Below, in pieces: positions 1 through 6,630 of a stretch of 15,004 nucleotides of DNA; position 1 is the first letter of the stretch, and each line of letters begins with the position of its first letter. The notes below the pieces were generated by a model. It saw only the letters and a program-made list of their open reading frames with translations. It made no database searches and was not told the DNA's origin. Source of the stretch: Thermoplasmata archaeon (GTDB lineage: Archaea > Thermoplasmatota > Thermoplasmata > GCA-020350865); NCBI GenBank assembly GCA_020351895.1, contig CP070672.1, positions 351,059 through 366,062 of the forward strand, written 5' to 3'. The position numbers and the translations under genes were made by a program.

Positions 1-93
1 ATAAATTAGGGGTTTACCGTGAAAAAGTAGGACACATTTATCTATACCCATCCTTGTGCTCTTTCCACCTGCGAGGACCACAGCAGACTTCAT
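1..93 (-). CDS. MobA-like nucleotidyltransferase, N-terminal 31 residues (cut by window edge)
   Basis: Reading the minus strand from the ATG at 93-91 gives an open frame of 31 codons to the window edge. It contains VLAGGKSTRMGIDK (residues 6-19), the nucleotide-binding signature LAGGxSxRMGxDK of the MobA/NTP-transferase fold. This fold is known from molybdenum cofactor guanylyltransferase and relatives (MocA, CofC, sugar-phosphate nucleotidyltransferases). The lysine after GID and the GKPLI segment at residues 26-30 also fit this family. With only the first 31 residues visible, the substrate cannot be decided. MobA is the nearest fit because of the short SxRMGxDK loop. The start is well supported because the signature begins five residues after the ATG, as usual in the family, and a TATA-like box lies 24-34 nt upstream. 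The rest of the gene lies to the left of the window. Confidence 0.8.
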   Translation of the reverse strand, partial: MKSAVVLAGGKSTRMGIDKCVLLFHGKPLIY

Positions 94-116
94 ATGACTT
101 GAATAAATTGTAGGCC

Positions 117-127
117 TAAATAAATAT
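117..127 (-). promoter_or_regulatory. TATA-like promoter element for the MobA-like gene
   Basis: On the minus strand the sequence reads ATATTTATTTA, lying 24-34 nt upstream of the ATG at 93. That is the expected position for an archaeal TATA box serving a leaderless transcript. No Shine-Dalgarno is seen between it and the ATG, which agrees with a leaderless message. AT-rich surroundings make chance matches likely, so support is only moderate. Confidence 0.45.
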
Positions 128-205
128 CGACCTAATTCAGATAACATACGAATCAAAGCGTTTTTCCATGGGGGAAGGAAGGATTTTAAGTTATGCGATC
201 CCTGG

Positions 206-215
206 TTCTCGAGAA
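206..215. repeat. 10-bp perfect palindrome
   Basis: TTCTCGAGAA is a perfect palindrome about 115 bp upstream of the MobA-like start and 70 bp beyond the stop of the Lrp gene. It could be an operator half for a dimeric regulator, but a single 10-bp palindrome can also arise by chance. The rest of the 94-282 intergenic stretch holds only the TATA-like element and the AT-rich hairpin. Confidence 0.25.
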
Positions 216-231
216 TGAGTTGGGGGGCAAT

Positions 232-250
232 CAAATTAAAAACTAATTTG
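232..250 (-). terminator. AT-rich hairpin with T-tract after the Lrp gene
   Basis: CAAATTA (232-238) and TAATTTG (244-250) are perfect inverted arms around a 5-nt loop. The minus-strand transcript of the Lrp gene reads a TTTTT run through this loop about 40 nt past its stop codon. Archaeal termination depends mainly on T-tracts, so this is a reasonable end point, though the stem is weak (one G-C pair). Confidence 0.35.
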
Positions 251-282
251 TCGCTTAAAATGAAAGAGTCGAGACTCGAGAT

Positions 283-801
283 TCATATTCCTGTCCAGGG
301 AACCCCCTTATGGGCCTTCATAACGATCTGAGTGTTGGTCTCGATAATCCCATCGATGCCGAGGAAGTAATCTAAAAATTCATGCAGTCCTCCCATTGAA
401 CTGAATAATGTAACACACAGAAGGTCGTACTCACCAGTGACGCGGTACAGTGCCAGCATCATATCATGTGATTTTATCTTATCCACCACCGATTCCATCT
501 TCTCTGTTCTGACTTTTAAATGGATGTAAGCCTTGACAGGATTCTCTATAAGTGCATAATTTATGTATGTGGAAAAACCTGCAATGATGCCCTTATCTAT
601 CATGCCCTTGATCCTACGCCTAATTGTGGCTTCACTTGTTTCCAACAACCTGGCTATTTCCGCGTTGCTAATACGGGAATCATCCCTCAGTATGCAGAGA
701 ATACTCACATCCAAAGAATCAATGGGAAGAAGGTCCAAATCCAATCCTTCCCAGCGTTTTGCCAGTTCGCATTTTTCATCTCTTGCCCGTCGTTTTATCA
801 T
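283..801 (-). CDS. Lrp/AsnC-family transcriptional regulator
   Basis: This 172-residue protein has the two-domain build of Lrp/AsnC regulators. An N-terminal helix-turn-helix spans about residues 28-75, with IDSLDVSILCILRDDSR leading into NAEIARLLETSEATIRRRIKGM. A RAM ligand-sensing/oligomerisation domain spans about residues 88-160, including YRVTGEYDLLCVTLF. Family members are typically 140-165 residues and begin near the 'LD..D..IL' segment. Here about 27 charged residues precede it, so a later start is conceivable. The ATG at 801 is preceded by GGTGA at a sensible distance and by a TATA-like box at 848-854, so I keep it. Such proteins usually sense amino acids or other small metabolites and bind DNA as dimers to octamers. 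It may control the neighbouring respiratory genes, but that is inference. A tandem 10-bp repeat just upstream of its promoter could be its own binding site. Confidence 0.92.
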   Translation of the reverse strand: MIKRRARDEKCELAKRWEGLDLDLLPIDSLDVSILCILRDDSRISNAEIARLLETSEATIRRRIKGMIDKGIIAGFSTYINYALIENPVKAYIHLKVRTEKMESVVDKIKSHDMMLALYRVTGEYDLLCVTLFSSMGGLHEFLDYFLGIDGIIETNTQIVMKAHKGVPWTGI

Positions 802-844
802 ATCTTCTCACCACTGTGATTTAGCTCACCTTATTATGTTTTTA

Positions 845-1018
845 TCATTTAAATCTGTCGATGTTCGTTATTTCAATATCGAATAATATCGAATCAGGTA
901 AGTTCATGAAATAAAGGGTAAATCCGACCGTCGGAGTATCTATTTGGGTTGAACAGAATTCGAGCAAATTTAAAAATGGGATTGGGCCTGCTTCAATAGA
1001 TACACCAAGTTCAGCCAT
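845..1018 (-). CDS. possible small protein of 57 residues (unrecognised)
   Basis: An ATG at 1018-1016 follows the ccmF stop codon by one base and opens a 57-codon frame ending at 845. The last codons of ccmF supply GGAGGAG about 10 nt upstream, a strong Shine-Dalgarno match, so translational coupling is possible. The product is mildly hydrophobic, with no membrane segment or motif I recognise. Against it: the frame contains the tandem 10-bp repeat, it occupies the presumed promoter region of the Lrp gene, and the GGAGGAG could simply be Glu-Glu coding sequence. I regard it as a weak candidate. Conservation in relatives would settle it. Confidence 0.22.
   Translation of the reverse strand: MAELGVSIEAGPIPFLNLLEFCSTQIDTPTVGFTLYFMNLPDSILFDIEITNIDRFK
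848..854 (-). promoter_or_regulatory. TATA-like element for the Lrp gene
   Basis: TTTAAAT lies 47-53 nt upstream of the Lrp ATG at 801. With archaeal start sites 22-27 nt downstream of TATA, this gives a short leader of about 20-25 nt that contains the GGTGA ribosome-binding site. Within an AT-rich spacer this is plausible but not unique. Confidence 0.4.
875..894. repeat. perfect tandem 10-bp direct repeat, candidate operator
   Basis: AATATCGAAT occurs twice with no spacer (875-884 and 885-894), which places identical faces one helical turn apart. It lies 21-46 bp upstream of the TATA-like element of the Lrp gene. Cooperative binding of an Lrp-type regulator, possibly the adjacent one, would suit this geometry. 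It would also lie inside the small ORF at 845-1018 if that is real. Confidence 0.4.
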
Positions 1019-1019
1019 T

Positions 1020-3311
1020 CTAATCAATCTCCTCCAATTCCTTTTCAATCAGATCTTCGTAATATTCGAGGCTCTTTTCCTCTGCTCCCCTCATTCTGGC
1101 TCTCCTTTCCACCCTACCCTCCATCTTCTTTTTAGGTCTTGTATAATCCACAACAAGCCTCATCAAAATCCCGATTGCAAGGAGCCACATTCCGAGCCAG
1201 AGAAGGCTCATAAGTGGTAATATTTTCACCTCCAAATCAACACTTGTTACTGTGTCACCTGCCTTTGAATAATCATTGAAAACAAGATATAAATCCTCCG
1301 CGACTGATCCTTTAACGCTGATCTCATTGCGTACTTGTCCTTCGATGACCACCAATCCTGGTTCAGCGGAGCCTATGACCTTTCCATTTTGCGATATCTC
1401 CACTTCAACGAAGACGTGGTCAGAAGAAAGTCTGCTGCCGACCAGTCTCAGCTCGTAATCTCCAACTTTTTCCGCAGGGCCATTTAATAGCAGGGTGATA
1501 TTTTTCTCTGTCACCATGAAGTTGCTGGCTACGAAACCTATCATTATAAATATAACGCCCAGGTGGACAACGTGCGGTGCAATACCATTAACACTGCCCC
1601 TAAGGCTTCTTGTGTTGATGGACTTAATAATCATTAATAAAGAAGCCCCCACTGCAAGGATTAAGAGAGGTATAGTAATCCAGATGATAATTTGCATAGG
1701 GATAGCAACATTCTCTATAAACAAATCCATACCTAATACGAATCCTATTATCCCGTAAATTGAAAACAAACCCAATATTACCTTTCTTCCTATGTATTTC
1801 CAAGCCAAGCATGCCACGAGCACTAAAACACCAATCATGGCGAAGAATCCGACTTTCGTATCGAACTGGTTTCTATTTGTTCCATTGATGGCCAAAATAA
1901 GTAATAAAAGGGTCACTATTGTGGTTATTGTGAGCAAGATCAATGTAAGGAACATGAGGTTCTTGTCGTTTATTAGGTCCTCTAAAACACTTCCTTTTGA
2001 AGATCCAACCTCTTTTTCTTCAGATCCGCCACTTTTTATCAAAGCCCATATCAACAGTATGGCACCTATAATGGATAATCCTATCATCAAAATGAAATAG
2101 CCAAGTATGACATCATTTCCAGTGACGATCTCAAAGAACCTGTCAATAGCACCGGTTTCAATATCTGCCTGGCCAAAGGCATGCACGGACAGCCATATTC
2201 CTCCCGCTCGTGTGGTGAAAGTTGCGAAAATAACCAGTACAAATGTAAATATTCCCAATGCTGGTGCTGCGAATTTGTAATGTTTTTTTCTTTTGAACAT
2301 GAGCTGGGCATGCAAGAATGCAGTAAGTAGTATCCAAGGCAGAAGTGATGATGTTTCAACAGGGTCCCATGCCCAGTATCCTCCCCAACCGAGAACAACA
2401 TAGGCCCATAATCCACCTATGCCGATACCGAGAGTCAGAAAGAACCATCCCCATCTTCCCCAGGGCATTGAAAGCTTGACCCAATCCTTATCGTTACAAA
2501 TTAGATAAGCCATAGCCGAGGCCATGCAGATTACTAAAAATCCATATGCCAAAAACACAATCGGTGTGTGAAATATCATAAGGGGCGTCTGAAGAAGCGG
2601 ATTAAGACTCTGTCCATCAGGCAGGGCATCCAAGAAATTTTGTGGTGTCTTTACAAACAATTCCCTTAATATTAGAAAATAGAGAAAAATGGCGATTATG
2701 ATCATCATTATGGTTCTTGTTAATCCCATCAAAACCGTGCTTTTCGGTTTTCTCCAATCGGTGATTTCCTCCACAAACCAACTCAATCCCATACACCATA
2801 TCCAGAATAATAAGGAGCCACCCAAACCCGCCAACACACCCGAAATTTTATACTCACGCGGTAATGAAGGAGAGGAGTATTCCCAAACATATTTGATGCT
2901 CATATCCGAGGAAAGGAAATAATAATAGAGTAGCAGTAATGCGAAAGAAAGAAGGATAAAAAGGAAAATAGAGGTTAGTTTCGAGGTAAAAGATAGATCT
3001 TTACAGTAGATCAAAGGGTTCTTAGTTTCGAGTATAAGTTTAATAATAATCCACAGGATATTGATGTATACGATAGTTCCCACCAGAAAATAGGCCAGCC
3101 CTTCTTTTCCTAAGGTAATGAAATATACAAAGAGGATTAATAGTACTACTGAAACCGAGACCCTTAGCAATATTGATAATTTTTTACTGGATATTAGGCC
3201 TTCTTCCTTCTTAGTCAATACATATCTTATTATTAGAGGCATAAAAGAGGTAGTCCCTGCTATTATCACCAATATAAGAGAGATATACAATAGCCCTGTG
3301 CCTACCGTCAT
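1020..3311 (-). CDS. ccmF: cytochrome c heme lyase CcmF
   Basis: This large polytopic membrane protein (763 residues) belongs to the CcmF/CcsA heme-handling family, which attaches heme to the CXXCH cysteines of c-type cytochromes outside the membrane. The tryptophan-rich WWD signature is clear at residues 309-326 (WGGYWAWDPVETSSLLPW). Histidines H248, H334, H377 and H583 match, in order and roughly in spacing, the two periplasmic and two transmembrane heme-ligating histidines of Escherichia coli CcmF. The conserved TFTTRAGG and SVHAF stretches lie at about 364-379, and the C-terminal soluble domain (about 600-695) is followed by the usual last helix. It is about 115 residues longer than E. 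coli CcmF (647), from N-terminal divergence and a charged tail after residue 725. An in-frame TGA sits immediately before the ATG, so the start cannot be extended. The client is presumably the 30-heme cytochrome in this window. No CcmABCDEH subunits are visible here. Confidence 0.95.
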   Translation of the reverse strand: MTVGTGLLYISLILVIIAGTTSFMPLIIRYVLTKKEEGLISSKKLSILLRVSVSVVLLILFVYFITLGKEGLAYFLVGTIVYINILWIIIKLILETKNPLIYCKDLSFTSKLTSIFLFILLSFALLLLYYYFLSSDMSIKYVWEYSSPSLPREYKISGVLAGLGGSLLFWIWCMGLSWFVEEITDWRKPKSTVLMGLTRTIMMIIIAIFLYFLILRELFVKTPQNFLDALPDGQSLNPLLQTPLMIFHTPIVFLAYGFLVICMASAMAYLICNDKDWVKLSMPWGRWGWFFLTLGIGIGGLWAYVVLGWGGYWAWDPVETSSLLPWILLTAFLHAQLMFKRKKHYKFAAPALGIFTFVLVIFATFTTRAGGIWLSVHAFGQADIETGAIDRFFEIVTGNDVILGYFILMIGLSIIGAILLIWALIKSGGSEEKEVGSSKGSVLEDLINDKNLMFLTLILLTITTIVTLLLLILAINGTNRNQFDTKVGFFAMIGVLVLVACLAWKYIGRKVILGLFSIYGIIGFVLGMDLFIENVAIPMQIIIWITIPLLILAVGASLLMIIKSINTRSLRGSVNGIAPHVVHLGVIFIMIGFVASNFMVTEKNITLLLNGPAEKVGDYELRLVGSRLSSDHVFVEVEISQNGKVIGSAEPGLVVIEGQVRNEISVKGSVAEDLYLVFNDYSKAGDTVTSVDLEVKILPLMSLLWLGMWLLAIGILMRLVVDYTRPKKKMEGRVERRARMRGAEEKSLEYYEDLIEKELEEID

Positions 3312-3360
3312 TCAAATCATGGGGGTAATAACATCACTGTTTTTAACCTTTATTCAAGGT

Positions 3361-3387
3361 ATTGCGATTTCGCAGGAGTGATTGCGA
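3361..3387. promoter_or_regulatory. ATTGCGA repeat cluster upstream of ccmF
   Basis: ATTGCGA occurs at 3361-3367 and again at 3381-3387, exactly 20 bp or two helical turns apart. The first copy also forms an imperfect palindrome TGCGATTTCGCA (3363-3374). The cluster lies 50-76 bp upstream of the ccmF ATG, in the 95-bp gap between ccmF and the gene before it. A weak TATA-like TTAAAAA lies about 29-35 nt before the ATG. A regulator binding site is a reasonable reading, but untested. Confidence 0.35.
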
Positions 3388-3406
3388 AAATAGTAACTAA
3401 CATCCC

Positions 3407-5083
3407 TTAATGGTTCTTCTCAAGTTCTTTCATAATCTCTACTGCTTTTCTCTTGTAATCGGCTCTCAGTTCTTTGTAAACATCTTCTTCTATGAGATCA
3501 TCGTTGAAATCATTGTCGAGCTTCTTTATTGCTTTTAATATATTCTCCTTTTCCTGTAATATAGTATCCCCATCCGAGGAAGTTTCAATTGAAGTTCCAT
3601 TTATTCCCGGACTTGCATCTAAATCATCCATTTGTTTCATGACTTCGGCTGCTTTTTTCTTATAGCTGTCCTTAAGCTCTTTATGGGTTTCCTCATCTAA
3701 AAGGCCTTCTTCAAAATCCTTATCCAACTTCTTTATGGCCTTAAGCAGTCCTTCCTTTCTCAGTTCAAGTTTTTCTATCTCTTCAGCAGTTGCTGCACCT
3801 TCTATTGTGTCAGAAGGTTCCTCTTTTTCCCTTCTCCTTGTACTAGTTACGAGTAATATTGCGATGATTAGGAGGATTAAAAATATAGCTAACAAAAGAA
3901 GCCAGGGGAATTGCTCCTCATCATCGACATCTTCGATACTTACGGTTGCTGCAGGCATAAAGCTTCCTGTCATGAATATATAAACATCCTTATCAGGATA
4001 TTCCGTCTGAGAGCCATACAAGGTCAATGGAATCTCCGAGGACTTGAGAGTGTGGTCCTTTTCTACGTATATTAACATATGGGGGGTGACGCCATCCTCA
4101 TAATCTTTATAAAGATCCATAACAAACTCGAATTTATTGGAGTCTTTTTCGATTATATAATCGAGTTGCATGATGATATCATTGTACAAAGGAGTGTATG
4201 TCACGTTGATCCAAAAGTCAGTTAATACAGGTGTACTGTTCTGACTTATATCTTGAGTCATGTTGATCTTCCATATCAATTCATTTCCTGAGGTCGTGAG
4301 GTTCAACTCCTTCCCCTGGTTTCCTTTAATATCATGCCATTCTGTTCCGTTATTGTGCGAGATGTAAAAGGTAAAATTCTCCTCGTGGATGGGTACGTTC
4401 CATGTGCTTTCGATCTTTGTAATATTTATTCCAATCTCCGAGGGGATGGAGATATACTCCCCAAATGCATGGCCCTTCTTCAATTTAATTTCAGAGTCCG
4501 AAAAATTCCAAACATCATCCGATCTGACATCATCGAAGTACTGATCGAAATCAGATTCCGAATCCAAATGGATTGAGAAAGTAAGGTTTCTATCGGAGTT
4601 TATTGGAAATCCCCAGGCATAAAAGTCTGCTATGCAGCATTCCATATCTGTCATGTCTTTGAATATTTTGTAGGGAGGGTTCTCAGGATTCCTGTATGAA
4701 CTAAAATCCCCAGGAAAATAGCCAATGGAACTGCTGTAGGCCATTTGATTGAGAGTCATGTCATCGGTTCTCGCTATTTTTGGAACAGGAACCTCAACCC
4801 AAGATTCATTCCATGGTATCAAAAAACTGAAACGCTCTATAGCGTGTAGCTCATTTTCATGTTCTTTTTCTTGGGTTTCTGGGTCATCTCCCTGAATCAT
4901 TACGACATGATGGCTGTACAATATTGGCTGGGCATTTACATTGTCAGGAATAATCTGAATTAGTATAACAAAAAGCATAAGTGCACAAACTAATTTTGCA
5001 GCCCTTTGTCCGAATCCCTTACCTTTCAATATGTTTATCGTAAGATTCGTTTTTAGAGTGCATTTGGATATTTTGATATTCAT
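3407..5083 (-). CDS. secreted, membrane-anchored protein with duplicated CcmI-like cytoplasmic tail
   Basis: This 558-residue protein has an N-terminal signal segment (about 28-51), a long extracytoplasmic region (about 52-390), one membrane helix (about 393-413) and a charged, helical cytoplasmic tail (414-558). The extracytoplasmic part carries many N-x-S/T sequons. Around 237-297 it has the pattern FYISHNNGTEWHDI...LIWKINMT...STPVLTDFWINVTY, a beta-sandwich style seen in secreted prokaryotic proteins. The tail holds two copies of one motif, LLKAIKKLDKDFEEGLLDEE (446-465) and ILKAIKKLDNDFNDDLIEED (515-534), each followed by an ELxxxYKxKA helix. This resembles the 'ALxxLExDYExGKLSEEDY' segment of CcmI/CcmH-type cytochrome c biogenesis proteins. 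With ccmF next door in the same direction, a maturation role is a reasonable inference, although no CXXC heme-handling motif is seen. A TATA box 22-30 nt upstream supports the ATG and a leaderless transcript. Confidence 0.8.
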   Translation of the reverse strand: MNIKISKCTLKTNLTINILKGKGFGQRAAKLVCALMLFVILIQIIPDNVNAQPILYSHHVVMIQGDDPETQEKEHENELHAIERFSFLIPWNESWVEVPVPKIARTDDMTLNQMAYSSSIGYFPGDFSSYRNPENPPYKIFKDMTDMECCIADFYAWGFPINSDRNLTFSIHLDSESDFDQYFDDVRSDDVWNFSDSEIKLKKGHAFGEYISIPSEIGINITKIESTWNVPIHEENFTFYISHNNGTEWHDIKGNQGKELNLTTSGNELIWKINMTQDISQNSTPVLTDFWINVTYTPLYNDIIMQLDYIIEKDSNKFEFVMDLYKDYEDGVTPHMLIYVEKDHTLKSSEIPLTLYGSQTEYPDKDVYIFMTGSFMPAATVSIEDVDDEEQFPWLLLLAIFLILLIIAILLVTSTRRREKEEPSDTIEGAATAEEIEKLELRKEGLLKAIKKLDKDFEEGLLDEETHKELKDSYKKKAAEVMKQMDDLDASPGINGTSIETSSDGDTILQEKENILKAIKKLDNDFNDDLIEEDVYKELRADYKRKAVEIMKELEKNH

Positions 5084-5104
5084 TTCTATAACCCAACATC
5101 CTTT

Positions 5105-5113
5105 TATATTAAA
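5105..5113 (-). promoter_or_regulatory. TATA box, leaderless promoter for the 3407-5083 gene
   Basis: The minus strand reads TTTAATATAAAAGG here, about 22-30 nt upstream of the ATG at 5083. This is the clearest leaderless-type TATA placement in the window. No Shine-Dalgarno precedes the ATG, as expected for a leaderless mRNA. The element may drive both this gene and ccmF. Confidence 0.5.
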
Positions 5114-5153
5114 TAATTATCTATATTTCATATTTTATCATCGTTAATATCCG

Positions 5154-5158
5154 AAAAA
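5154..5158 (-). terminator. T-tract just after the 438-residue FAD protein
   Basis: The minus-strand transcript reads GCTTTTTCGG directly after the TGA stop at 5161. A T5 run is a typical archaeal intrinsic termination signal. Together with the strong promoter immediately beyond it (5105-5113), it suggests that transcription units change here. Confidence 0.35.
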
Positions 5159-5160
5159 GC

Positions 5161-6477
5161 TCAGGATAATTTAGAAGGATTCATGATACCACGGGGATCG
5201 ATGGCTGATTTGATGTCCAGTATTGTATTTAATCCCTCTCCGTAAACGGTTTTAATAACTGAAATCTGGGACATTGTAATGCCTGTGGGTCTTCCTCTGT
5301 TTGCTAATGCCAATTCTCCAAACTTCCCTGCGAATGCCGAAGGTTTTTCAATGGCTTTCTTATCGGTCATAATATATGGAATCAAATTGACAGTGCTCCT
5401 ATCACATAGTATTCCCATGACGGCGGCTTTCAGTTTCATTTTATCTATGAGGCTATATGTACTGTTTGCCATGTCAAATAGCTTGGTTGTAGGAATCAGG
5501 GCCTCATAGAAAACAGGCATAACTTCTTTTTTAGTTGAGGAAACCTCAAAGAATCGTTCTTGCCATAAAGCCTTTGCTGTATCATTGCTCTCCTTTTTTC
5601 CTCCGTGACGTTCCATCATGGCATTAATGACACCTTCTTCGTGATCCACAACAGATTTCAAACCGGCAAGAGTTATGTTCATTACATAGCCTTCGATATT
5701 TGGAACGTCCTTTCCGAACTTTCTCAAATATTGTATGTGGTTTGCATCGAAGAATAAAATATTTATAGGCGTTGTCTTTTGTTTGGTTATGTCTTGTAGG
5801 GCCAAAGTCAAGTTTTTTAACTCAGAAAATGTGTAATAAAGGGGTCGTGTCTCTTCTGGCTTCGGAAATATTTTCATCGTGATTTTCGTGATGATTCCCA
5901 ATGTACTGTCCGCCCCAACGAACAATCCATTAAGATTATAACCTGAGCTGTTTGAGAGTACCTTTTCGAATCCCGTGTTAATTATTTTACCATCGGGAAG
6001 AACCACCTCCATGGTCCTTATAAGATCACCTGCAAAACCATGACCATATGAACCAATACCCGCTCCCCCGATATCCACCCATTCACCAACTGTGGGTGTG
6101 GATGAAACTGGATAGGCACCTAGCAAATATCCTTTTTTCAGAAGAGTGTCGTACAGATCCTTCCCCAGGACTCCTGGACCCACTGTGACTGCTAAATTTT
6201 CATCATCGATTTTAAAGATTCCATTCATGTCCAAGGTGTCCAATATTATGGATTCCTGAGTTTTTGCTCCTTTTTCTGCCCAAGTAATCTTTCGTTTTGG
6301 GACTATTGGAACTCCTTCCTTCACCGCCACATTGATTATTCTGCTGACATCATCGCTCGTTCTGGGTCTAACAATGATTTTATTCGGAACTTTGGAATCT
6401 ATCTTGACCTTGCCATCACCCACGATCTTGGAAATCTTGGAACGAACCTTATCTAAGGAAACGTTTCTTTCAGTCAT
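5161..6477 (-). CDS. GlcD-like FAD-binding protein, diverged paralogue
   Basis: This 438-residue protein has the overall fold of the GlcD/vanillyl-alcohol-oxidase group. The PCMH-type FAD domain covers about residues 28-205 and includes GGAGIGSYGHGFAGDLIRT (137-155), SSGYNLNGLFVGADSTLG and IITKITMKIFPKPEE. The FAD-linked oxidase C domain runs to the family's closing motif IDPRGIMNPSKL (426-437). The usual FAD-pyrophosphate loop 'PRGGGTS' is replaced by PKRKITWAEKG (60-70), and GEGTLGVIT by ADSTLGIIT (189-197), so tight FAD binding is doubtful. It is probably a partner of the canonical FAD subunit at 7811-9220 and the Fe-S subunit at 6631-7791, much as GlcE accompanies GlcD and GlcF. It lies 153 bp downstream of the Fe-S gene, with a T-tract and TATA-like element between, so it may have its own promoter. 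The substrate cannot be inferred. Confidence 0.85.
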   Translation of the reverse strand: MTERNVSLDKVRSKISKIVGDGKVKIDSKVPNKIIVRPRTSDDVSRIINVAVKEGVPIVPKRKITWAEKGAKTQESIILDTLDMNGIFKIDDENLAVTVGPGVLGKDLYDTLLKKGYLLGAYPVSSTPTVGEWVDIGGAGIGSYGHGFAGDLIRTMEVVLPDGKIINTGFEKVLSNSSGYNLNGLFVGADSTLGIITKITMKIFPKPEETRPLYYTFSELKNLTLALQDITKQKTTPINILFFDANHIQYLRKFGKDVPNIEGYVMNITLAGLKSVVDHEEGVINAMMERHGGKKESNDTAKALWQERFFEVSSTKKEVMPVFYEALIPTTKLFDMANSTYSLIDKMKLKAAVMGILCDRSTVNLIPYIMTDKKAIEKPSAFAGKFGELALANRGRPTGITMSQISVIKTVYGEGLNTILDIKSAIDPRGIMNPSKLS

Positions 6478-6490
6478 ATATTAGCCCCCT

Positions 6491-6582
6491 ATCGATTTTT
6501 TTTGGGATATGGAGGAGATTGACGTCGTTGTGTTTAAATTTAACGGTTTTATCGATTCTTTTAATATAATGCCATATCGATT
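6491..6582. repeat. three copies of ATCGATT in the intergenic region
   Basis: ATCGATT occurs at 6491-6497, 6551-6557 and 6576-6582, all in the same orientation within the 153-bp gap before the 438-residue FAD gene. The core ATCGAT is itself palindromic, so each could be a regulator site. Copies at this density in a short AT-rich gap are suggestive but not conclusive. Confidence 0.3.
6532..6544 (-). promoter_or_regulatory. TATA-like element for the 438-residue FAD gene
   Basis: The minus strand reads GTTAAATTTAAAC (core palindrome TTAAATTTAA at 6534-6543), 55-67 nt upstream of the ATG at 6477. A start site about 25 nt further on would leave a leader of about 30 nt containing AGGGGG about 5 nt before the ATG as a possible ribosome-binding site. 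Confidence 0.35.
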
Positions 6583-6619
6583 AAGGAATCAATGAACAAG
6601 GATAATATTGAATCTTTAT

Positions 6620-6624
6620 AAAAA
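6620..6624 (-). terminator. T-tract after the Fe-S subunit gene
   Basis: Seven bases past the stop of the 6631-7791 gene, the minus strand reads ACACGGTTTTTATAAAG. The T5 run is a plausible archaeal terminator that separates the FAD/Fe-S pair from the downstream paralogue. Confidence 0.35.
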
Positions 6625-6630
6625 CCGTGT

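Noticed and set aside
563..886. Plus-strand frame of 107 codons across the Lrp gene
   Set aside because: It is antisense to a well-supported Lrp/AsnC protein and its product resembles nothing.
2087..2416. 109-codon frame inside ccmF
   Set aside because: It overlaps the conserved WWD-to-SVHAF part of CcmF in another frame and shows no family features.
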